A stretch of DNA of 56,841 nucleotides from positions 1 to 56,841 of the IMG/VR virus record IMGVR_UViG_3300009130_000039. One strand, written 5' to 3'. Position 1 is the first letter of the stretch, and each line of letters starts with the position of its first letter. Shown here piece by piece: positions 51,925 to 56,841 of the stretch. The position numbers and the translations under genes are program-made. The notes under the pieces are model-generated. The model was not told the DNA's origin. It made no database searches and was given only the letters and a program-made list of their open reading frames with translations. Source of the DNA: a virus.

Positions 51925-53037
51925 TCAAATAGGCAGCAAGTGTTCCGTGTTGTCAATTGCTGCACCTTCTGCACCTTCCAGCAAGTGTCCGTATGTGTCA
52001 AGCGTCATGGTGATGCTTGAGTGTCGCATAATGGATTGGACTGTCTTGATGTTCACCCCTTCGCTGACAAGCCAAAATCCGCAAGTATGCCTCAACGCAT
52101 GAAAGTCAATTCGCTCGCCTGACTGTCGGGTGGCAGGGATTCCAGATGCTCTCAAGTCATGCCTGAGCATCTTCTGTAGATTGTGCTTGTGTGGCAGGGA
52201 ACTCAGGGTATTACCGTCTGCGAAATACCCTCGCACTTGATTCGCGAGTTTGTCTCCCAGAAACAGTTTCGCTGCTTTCCTGTTTTTAGTCTGATCTTCG
52301 CGTAAGAACAGAAACGGACTTTTTACGTCGAGACTGAAACTTGACTCGCTGAGTTGGGTCACCTCTCCCGCGCGGAGGCCGCACCGTGTCGCCAGGCAGT
52401 ATGCGATCTTCCGATCCGCCGGTGTGGTTCTTCTCCACGATCCGCTTAGATTTTTAATCAAAACGCAAAACTCGTCGCGACTCAACACCGATCGACGGAT
52501 GACTCGCTGCCTGCTTCTCGATTTCTTTAAGGCGACCAGGATGTCGGTCGGCGACTTTCTCGTCTCATACATCCTTCGCGAGAGTGCCTTTAGCATCCTG
52601 CGATAATTGTTACAGGTGCCAGAACTCAGCCCTGATTCCCGAAGGTGCGACACGAACCTCACCGCATCCTCGTCATCGACCTCGCTCCACGACTTCCTTC
52701 CGCTGAATTTTGCGAACCTGCACAATCCGCTGCGAGTGACTGCGATGTGGTGAGCCGTCGCACCGTTCGCTGCGATTTCCTCAATGTATTCCTCAATGTG
52801 GTCCCAGATCGGACGAGTTGACTCCGCCTTGAATTTCTCGGTGAGCGGATCGACGAGCGAGAACTTTGCTTTAGCGGCGTCTGACTGCTTGCATTTAAGA
52901 ATGTTGCAAGCAATCTGGTAGTCCTGAGTCCCGGTGCTTCTGCTAACACGCTTCGCTTGACCGTTGGAATAGGTATAGAAGTCTATGTAATACTTTGCAT
53001 TTGGCTTTCCCGATCGCTTGTATGGCTTACTTCGCAT
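51925..53037 (-). CDS. int: Tyrosine-family integrase
   Basis: A 370-residue tyrosine recombinase. An N-terminal arm-binding region (residues ~1-60), a SAM-like core-binding domain (~75-165) and the catalytic domain follow in order. The catalytic residues are visible: R222 in TRCGLRAGEV, K251, H313 and R316 in FHALRHTCG, H339 in IMRHSS and Y349 in TLDTYGH. It inserts and, with an excisionase, removes the phage genome at an att site. It is alone on the - strand with a long noncoding region upstream. No Shine-Dalgarno sequence is evident before its ATG. An Xis-like gene lies divergently beyond that region. Confidence 0.9.
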   Translation of the reverse strand: MRSKPYKRSGKPNAKYYIDFYTYSNGQAKRVSRSTGTQDYQIACNILKCKQSDAAKAKFSLVDPLTEKFKAESTRPIWDHIEEYIEEIAANGATAHHIAVTRSGLCRFAKFSGRKSWSEVDDEDAVRFVSHLRESGLSSGTCNNYRRMLKALSRRMYETRKSPTDILVALKKSRSRQRVIRRSVLSRDEFCVLIKNLSGSWRRTTPADRKIAYCLATRCGLRAGEVTQLSESSFSLDVKSPFLFLREDQTKNRKAAKLFLGDKLANQVRGYFADGNTLSSLPHKHNLQKMLRHDLRASGIPATRQSGERIDFHALRHTCGFWLVSEGVNIKTVQSIMRHSSITMTLDTYGHLLEGAEGAAIDNTEHLLPI

Positions 53038-53066
53038 TGTTTCGCTGATGAGTTAGATGGTTATGT

Positions 53067-53099
53067 GCGGGCGTAATGATCCCGTTGTGGATCGCCCGC
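53067..53099. repeat. Nested inverted repeat
   Basis: GCGGGC/GCCCGC (53067-53072 and 53094-53099) enclose GATCC/GGATC (53078-53082 and 53089-53093), with a 5-base bulge on the left arm. It lies between the two direct repeats, in front of the integrase gene. Confidence 0.7.
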
Positions 53100-53129
53100 G
53101 TATTTCGCTGATTGAGAATCAGGCTACGC
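53098..53129. repeat. Nested inverted repeat with a GAG loop
   Basis: CTGATT/AATCAG (53108-53122, GAG loop) is enclosed by GCGTA/TACGC (53098-53102 and 53125-53129). It overlaps the right member of the direct repeat and so may be a bound protein site. Confidence 0.65.
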
Positions 53130-53192
53130 TATGGGTCCGTCCATTTTCGGCAAACGCCGCACTCACCCTGGACTGATTTAACGCACAGGTGA

Positions 53193-53283
53193 AACCGCTG
53201 TGATCCCTTGGTAGCGGTTAAAAAACGGGCTGCGGTCTGCTCGGCGTACTGCCTGACCCGGGTCAGACTACCTCAACCGCTAC
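53193..53283. repeat. Three arms AACCGCT/AGCGGTT/AACCGCT around a perfect palindrome
   Basis: AACCGCT (53193-53199), AGCGGTT (53213-53219) and AACCGCTAC (53275-53283) can pair in two exclusive ways, because the middle arm matches either neighbour. Inside lies the 14-bp palindrome CTGACCCGGGTCAG (53253-53266). The design fits either a switchable RNA or a recombination site with inverted arms. Confidence 0.65.
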
Positions 53284-53467
53284 TCCCAACAGTTCGCTGC
53301 GCCAACGTCTTGGTTATCCCGCCCACAGCTTACTCTTGATGTCTCCTGTGCTGCTCTGCGTCTCGCAGTAAATGCCTCAAAAGCGAAAGCAGCATTCTTT
53401 TAGTTTATCGACAATTATTCCCGAAACAAGGGGTTGCAAGAAAAGCCGTTCAATATACTTTATGGAC

Positions 53468-53495
53468 TTGTCGTCACTTTAGTTTCAGTTAGAAT
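53468..53495 (+). promoter_or_regulatory. Promoter for a short structured RNA
   Basis: TTGTCG (53468-53473), a 16-base spacer, and TAGAAT (53490-53495). Transcription would start near 53502, directly before two adjacent hairpins. Confidence 0.45.
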
Positions 53496-53501
53496 CACAA
53501 A

Positions 53502-53577
53502 GACGTTTGCGGGCCCGCCCCATCACCCCGCAAACGTGCCCAGTGATTCATGTCTCCAGAATCGCTGGGCTTTTTTT
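53502..53577 (+). ncRNA. Candidate ~75-nt RNA or attenuator leader
   Basis: Predicted from sequence only. Hairpin 1 pairs ACGTTTGCGGG (53503-53513) with CCCGCAAACGT (53527-53537), an 11-bp perfect stem that also contains the palindrome GCGGGCCCGC as an alternative. Hairpin 2 and seven T follow directly and form a terminator. A dedicated promoter precedes it. It could act as a free small RNA or as an attenuator for the HTH gene whose ATG follows at once. Confidence 0.45.
53538..53577 (+). terminator. Rho-independent terminator abutting the Xis-like ATG
   Basis: GCCCAGTGATTC (53538-53549) and GAATCGCTGGGC (53559-53570) form a 12-bp stem with one G-T pair and a 9-base loop, then seven T (53571-53577). 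The next base begins an ATG, so any transcript of the downstream gene from the left must read through. Confidence 0.85.
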
Positions 53578-53787
53578 ATGCCGCACTCACAACTACTTAC
53601 AGTCAACCAAGCAGCAGACTTCCTGGGTCTGTCAGAGCGGGCAGTTTTTCGTCTAAAGTCGGCAGGGGATTTGCCTTACGTCAAACTTGGTCGCTCTCTG
53701 AGATTCAATGTGAATGAGCTAGAGCGACTCATTGACGCAAACACAAAAAAAACCTCCCCGCGCCACGCGCAGCAACGGGAAGGCTGA
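53578..53787 (+). CDS. Excisionase/MerR-type HTH protein
   Basis: A 69-residue winged-HTH protein of the HTH_17 type: LLTVNQAADFLGLS near residue 6, a recognition helix near RAVFRLK, and the wing VKLGRSLRFNVNELERLI near residue 36. Such proteins act as Xis or direct integration. The ATG at 53578 is the natural start by homology, but it directly follows the terminator's T run and has no Shine-Dalgarno sequence, so translation may be leaderless or from a read-through RNA. A TTG 144 bases upstream is possible but would translate through the hairpins. Confidence 0.65.
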   Translation: MPHSQLLTVNQAADFLGLSERAVFRLKSAGDLPYVKLGRSLRFNVNELERLIDANTKKTSPRHAQQREG

Positions 53788-53798
53788 AATACGCGCTC

Positions 53799-53834
53799 GG
53801 GAAAACACGCTTCCCTCGCAGTTTTAGTTTTTTT
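53799..53834 (+). terminator. Probable terminator after the Xis-like gene
   Basis: GGGAA (53799-53803) and TTCCC (53811-53815) form a short stem with outer CGC/GCG support, followed by AGTTTTAGTTTTTTT. The stem is weak but the T-rich tail is long. Confidence 0.45.
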
Positions 53835-53858
53835 CCGCCAGTATCTCAAGGTAAAGAA

Positions 53859-54089
53859 ATGAAAGCGACATGCTGCAACTGCAACACAGACCTCAGTGAT
53901 GACTCAATTGACATCCTTGGCTCCTGCCCCGGGTCTGGATTCTGTGGAGGCTGCGGGCTGGAAGTGAATCTTGAGACAGGTAAAAAATCACCTCCTTGCA
54001 ATAAATGTATGGGATGCGGTGAACTTGCATCGCAAGGGAAAGAGCAGGTCATGTTCGCGTTCTCCACACAAAAGGAAAACAGCCAATGA
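53859..54089 (+). CDS. Cys-rich zinc-ribbon-like small protein
   Basis: A 76-residue protein with ten or more cysteines in C-x-x-C pairs (CCNC, CGGCG, CNKCMGCG), typical of zinc-ribbon or rubredoxin-like folds. AAGG precedes the ATG. It overlaps the next gene by 4 bases. The function is unknown; DNA or RNA binding is possible. Confidence 0.55.
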   Translation: MKATCCNCNTDLSDDSIDILGSCPGSGFCGGCGLEVNLETGKKSPPCNKCMGCGELASQGKEQVMFAFSTQKENSQ

Positions 54090-54409
54090 TTGAAGAAACC
54101 TATAGCGGTCAAGACGATATGCTCTACATTTCACTTGAGTCAAAAGGCATCCACTTCAACGAGTTCAACGAGTCCGTGGACTTTGACCTCATCCATGCCA
54201 TCCTTCTGGAGGAAGGTCTGGAGTTGAAGAAGTCGGCCACCATAAACCGTCTGTGTGGCGTGTTCAGGCATTGCCGAGCCATCTACAAGTTGGACGTAGA
54301 AGCAGCACTGTGCGTCTGCTACAACGCACTGTCGGAGTGCTTGAAGGATGGACGATGCCCAACTACGGCCTGCATCGAGGACTACCGCAAAGTCAATGGG
54401 CCGCTTTAG
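54086..54409 (+). CDS. Small soluble protein of unknown function
   Basis: A 107-residue acidic, helical protein with several Cys in the C-terminal half. It overlaps the zinc-ribbon gene by 4 bases (ATGA), so they are coupled. No family recognised. It runs towards the ViaA-like gene on the other strand. Confidence 0.55.
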   Translation: MIEETYSGQDDMLYISLESKGIHFNEFNESVDFDLIHAILLEEGLELKKSATINRLCGVFRHCRAIYKLDVEAALCVCYNALSECLKDGRCPTTACIEDYRKVNGPL

Positions 54410-54421
54410 TAGGGAAAATAT

Positions 54422-54449
54422 CGCGAGCTAGGCGCAACACTGGCTCGCG
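54422..54449. terminator. Bidirectional hairpin between convergent genes
   Basis: CGCGAGC and GCTCGCG form a perfect 7-bp stem with a 14-base loop in the 111-base gap between convergent genes. No T tract follows on the + strand, so it could end transcription only with help; low confidence as a terminator. Confidence 0.35.
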
Positions 54450-54520
54450 GATCTCTACTCTATCAATGCAGAACAGCATGCAATGGCTTGCGCTAATGTT
54501 TCGTCAAGAGACAGAGGAAG

Positions 54521-55900
54521 CTAGATCGACTCAAACAATCCCTCAATAGGCTTTCCAGCTTGCCCGAGTCCAAAATCTTTCGCTGCGATAATTGAATCGC
54601 TAACCTGGTCGAGGTCGCCACCAACGCCATCTGCGCCTCCGATAATGACGGTCTGGACTTTCGCCTTGACCGATGCTCTCCACTCATTCCACCGCTGCTT
54701 GATTTCCTTGCTGGTATTGACGAGAGCATCGGTCAAAAAGATGACATCGGTCTTTCCCTGCGGGCATTCCATGTCTCCCCATTGCCACGGTAGAACGTCG
54801 ATCGGGACATCACAGAACGTCCCAGCACCGAAAAAATGTTCCAGCCAGTCCATTACGTCTCTGTATCTCTCTGCTCCCGGTGGGAGGACCACATAGTTCC
54901 CTCGCGTTCCACCGCTGAAACCATACAGACAGCACCAGCGGCGTTGTTGCTTGGCAATCCAGTACATTGCCAAAGCGATCGACTTTGCCTCTTGCACGTT
55001 GTCGCCCGCCATTGAACCCGACTCATCGACGCAAATGACGACTGGACCTTTCGCTTCGGGCTCAGTCGCTTTATTCTCACGAATGATGCAGCGTCGCTGG
55101 GAAAGCCTCAGCATCGTTGCGTCCTCGATCTCGGGGATTCCGCAACCAAGTTTCATTCTCTCCGATCCGATGAGCTTGCTCAGGTCGTCACCCAGCTTGA
55201 TGCCAGTCACATCATCGTTTCCTATGATGACTTTTCGCGACTGCGCAGACATTGCGAAACGTCGGTATCTTCCAGCCTTATTGATGATTGCTCGGATATT
55301 TCGGCTGTGTTTTGCCTGCGTCAGCATGTCCAACGCTTTCTGAGTCCCTATCCTCCTACTTTCGCTGCAGGGGTCGCCACCTACGCCCCCTGGTCCCATC
55401 GCTTCGGTCATTGCTGTAATGTCGTCGCTCGCCTCTTTAGCATCATCGAGTGCTTTCTTTGCGACTTTCTTAACCTCGCTTGGCGTTGCTTTTTTGCTGA
55501 GATCAGCATACTGACGAGAAAACGCAACTGCCGCGAGTTCACTTTGCAATTCGTTTAAGCAGGTGTTCGCGTGTAGCTCGCGAAACTCAGTTGTTTGCAT
55601 CAGCGTATCAATGTATTCTTTACGCTTTGCGTCCTCGACTTTTTGGTGAAAATCCACCTCGGGCTCAAAAGCAAGCGAAAGAAAGTCACTGGCTGCAAAC
55701 TTTCCACCAAGATCCCCGTCAACCTCCGTGACGCGATCGTGCAGTTCCTCACCGCGACGCAGCGACCAGTAATCCATCTTTAATACTGTTTTGCTGGGTC
55801 GCTCATCATCATCCATGATCGACTCGCCGTCGTCATTGAATCCCAGGTCTTGCTCACTTAACTCTCGCTTGAGTTGCTCAAAATCGTCGTTCTCGCTCAT
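54521..55900 (-). CDS. ViaA-like von Willebrand factor A domain protein
   Basis: A 459-residue protein with a helical, Glu/Lys-rich N-terminal half and a C-terminal VWA domain. The MIDAS metal site is visible as DESGSM (D292, S294, S296), a Thr in GAGTF and a later Asp in FLTDA. It resembles ViaA, the partner of the MoxR-type ATPase RavA, which lies directly upstream on the same strand. The pair usually remodels or loads membrane or metal-dependent protein complexes. A hairpin lies in the 74-base gap between them. Confidence 0.75.
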   Translation of the reverse strand: MSENDDFEQLKRELSEQDLGFNDDGESIMDDDERPSKTVLKMDYWSLRRGEELHDRVTEVDGDLGGKFAASDFLSLAFEPEVDFHQKVEDAKRKEYIDTLMQTTEFRELHANTCLNELQSELAAVAFSRQYADLSKKATPSEVKKVAKKALDDAKEASDDITAMTEAMGPGGVGGDPCSESRRIGTQKALDMLTQAKHSRNIRAIINKAGRYRRFAMSAQSRKVIIGNDDVTGIKLGDDLSKLIGSERMKLGCGIPEIEDATMLRLSQRRCIIRENKATEPEAKGPVVICVDESGSMAGDNVQEAKSIALAMYWIAKQQRRWCCLYGFSGGTRGNYVVLPPGAERYRDVMDWLEHFFGAGTFCDVPIDVLPWQWGDMECPQGKTDVIFLTDALVNTSKEIKQRWNEWRASVKAKVQTVIIGGADGVGGDLDQVSDSIIAAKDFGLGQAGKPIEGLFESI

Positions 55901-55934
55901 TGCAGTCTCCTAAGAAAAAAGTAAATGGGGCAGA

Positions 55935-55956
55935 CCGCTGAGACTGATCCCAGCGG
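55935..55956 (-). promoter_or_regulatory. Hairpin between the ATPase and VWA genes
   Basis: CCGCTG and CAGCGG pair around a 10-base loop, and on the - strand a T run appears about 14 bases further on. It may lower expression of the VWA gene relative to the ATPase gene. Confidence 0.35.
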
Positions 55957-55974
55957 CTTAGCCTCATCTACTCT

Positions 55975-56841
55975 TTAGAATGACGCACTGCTAAACGCTC
56001 GACGCTTGATCTCTTTAATTGCTGCTTCAATCTCATTACAGCATCGCTCAGAACGTGCCGATCCCAGCTTGCGGAGCTTCTTGCCGGTGTTCTGCAACTT
56101 GGAGCAAGCTGTAGACGTTGCTGCAACATCGGTTGCGTCCAGGCTCTCGATGATCTCATCGACTTCCATCATCAGCGAGTTGCAGATTAGATCGCTCGGG
56201 CTCGCGATCTTAGTTACGATGCTGACGACCTCGCGCCGTTGTTCTGGGTCTGGATCGACCCACAAGCAGTCGGCAAGTATTCCCAAATGATCTTGGCTCA
56301 CTTCCTCTGCTTCATTGAGATATGCGAACGCTTGCACTGCCATTACGCACTGACGCAAACGACGACCAGATGAATCAATCCCTGCTCGACGGCATTGAAA
56401 GATGATTTCCTCGTAAGCTGCCTTTGCACTTGCATCCCACTCCATACTGCCAACCTCTGCCTGTGCTTCACAGAGTTCAGCAATACTGAGCGTTTCGCTC
56501 TTTTCAATGCTGAGGGTATCCCACAGCAATCGCGAAACATTTGCCCTACGCTGGATCGGGCTCACAGTCCGGCGAAGCAGGAAGCGGTCAAACATCGCTT
56601 TCAGTTCTTTGTTGCCTTCGCCATTGGGATACTTGTTACTGGTTCCAATCAGAAGTTGCAGCGGGCAATCCACAAACCGCGTTCCGTTCTTGAATCGTCG
56701 CTCATTCATAATTGAGAGCAGCGTATTCAAAATTGCTGACGATCCGTTAAAGACCTCATCCACATATCCCACAACAGCCCGTGGTAACATGCCTTCGGTG
56801 AGTCGTTCGTACCTGTCCTCTTTCATTCCAGCGATCGAGAA
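55975..56841 (-). CDS. RavA-like MoxR AAA+ ATPase, N-terminus outside the window
   Basis: A partial gene: the frame is open to the right edge, and the visible part starts in the region of the lid before Walker B (RYERLTEGMLPRA near the edge), then Walker B YVDEVF, sensor 1 in LLIGTSN, and an arginine-finger region at FDRFLLRR. The rest is helical. This order and wording match RavA of the MoxR family. Walker A must lie outside the window. Together with the ViaA-like gene it forms a MoxR-VWA pair, known in bacteria from stress and respiration functions. In a phage its role is unknown. Confidence 0.75.
   Translation of the reverse strand, partial: FSIAGMKEDRYERLTEGMLPRAVVGYVDEVFNGSSAILNTLLSIMNERRFKNGTRFVDCPLQLLIGTSNKYPNGEGNKELKAMFDRFLLRRTVSPIQRRANVSRLLWDTLSIEKSETLSIAELCEAQAEVGSMEWDASAKAAYEEIIFQCRRAGIDSSGRRLRQCVMAVQAFAYLNEAEEVSQDHLGILADCLWVDPDPEQRREVVSIVTKIASPSDLICNSLMMEVDEIIESLDATDVAATSTACSKLQNTGKKLRKLGSARSERCCNEIEAAIKEIKRRAFSSASF

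Larger units (their letters stand above)
53038..53577. other. Structured noncoding region between integrase and Xis-like gene
   Basis: 540 bases without a confident gene. It holds a direct repeat, TTTCGCTGAT(T)GAG (53040-53052 and 53103-53116), four inverted repeats listed separately, and the promoter-hairpin-terminator unit at its right end. It is a natural candidate for attP, arm-binding sites and a small RNA. Confidence 0.6.

Noticed and set aside
51719-51928. Short open frames on both strands between the small gene and the integrase
   Set aside because: They are under 70 codons, without good ribosome binding sites, and the products are biased in composition (Lys-rich on one strand, Phe-rich on the other).
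53100-53400. Possible tRNA or tmRNA in the structured region
   Set aside because: No T-loop consensus (GGTTCRANYCC), no acceptor stem with CCA, and no anticodon arm could be assembled on either strand.
53434-53577. TTG start extending the Xis-like gene by 48 codons
   Set aside because: The extension crosses the promoter, both hairpins and the terminator, has no similarity to the HTH family, and the family start matches the ATG at 53578.

Overview
The window reads as one long stretch of a tailed-phage genome, or of a prophage, with podovirus-type virion genes. From position 2 to 51251 every confident gene lies on the + strand, tightly packed with frequent ATGA/TGATG/GTGA overlaps. The left edge cuts into the portal gene and the right edge cuts into an AAA+ ATPase gene, so neither end of the genome is visible. 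No terminase, DNA polymerase, RNA polymerase, tRNA gene or CRISPR array was seen. The host is not stated. A planctomycete host is my best guess, from the arginine-rich tiny secreted peptide, the LamG-rich virion proteins, the style of the integrase and the papain-like enzyme, but this is inference.

Layout. (1) Head and tail, 2-19505: portal, small head gene, acidic scaffold-like protein, major capsid protein, LamG/ConA-like decoration-like protein, a strong internal terminator at 5325-5361, small neck proteins, two adaptor-type proteins carrying three copies of one module, a 1502-residue multi-LamG protein, a nozzle-like protein, a coiled-coil connector, a fibre-type protein and a beta-propeller. 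(2) Candidate ejection proteins, 19596-22184. (3) One 19,980-bp gene, 22220-42199, for a 6659-residue polyvalent protein. It joins an Ala/Gly-rich N-terminus, acidic linkers, a cytosine-C5-methyltransferase-like domain, a tRNA-guanine-transglycosylase/DpdA-like domain, an adenine-methyltransferase-like domain, an SF2 helicase, an HEXXH metallopeptidase-like domain and a long C-terminal polyvalent-associated region. A separate 102-codon gene with its own ribosome binding site is written in another frame inside one of its low-complexity linkers. (4) Recombination/replication, 42289-48083: YqaJ exonuclease, Rad52/ERF-type annealing protein, Rad50-like ATPase, SF2 helicase, DnaB-N-like protein, RusA, SSB and a Cys/His protein, behind a plausible promoter. 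(5) A cluster of small membrane or secreted proteins around a papain-like cysteine protease, 48150-50786, that is placed like a lysis module. (6) Control and integration, 50827-53787: a strong promoter and structured leader before an HTH gene, a convergent small gene, a tyrosine integrase on the - strand, a noncoding region full of inverted repeats, a probable short RNA/attenuator and an Xis-like HTH gene. (7) Two small + strand genes and a RavA-ViaA-like MoxR/VWA pair on the - strand, 53859-56841. These could be phage cargo or host sequence beyond an attachment site.

How it may work. Particles made by region 1 would carry the region 2 proteins, and probably the giant protein, into the cell. 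There the methyltransferase/helicase/protease domains could protect or process incoming DNA. Region 4 recombines and copies DNA, region 5 probably opens the cell, and regions 6-7 control lysogeny. The most unusual items are the giant gene with its overprinted internal gene and its TGT-like domain, the protease-centred lysis-like cassette, and the compact promoter-hairpin-terminator unit that ends exactly at the start codon of the Xis-like gene.
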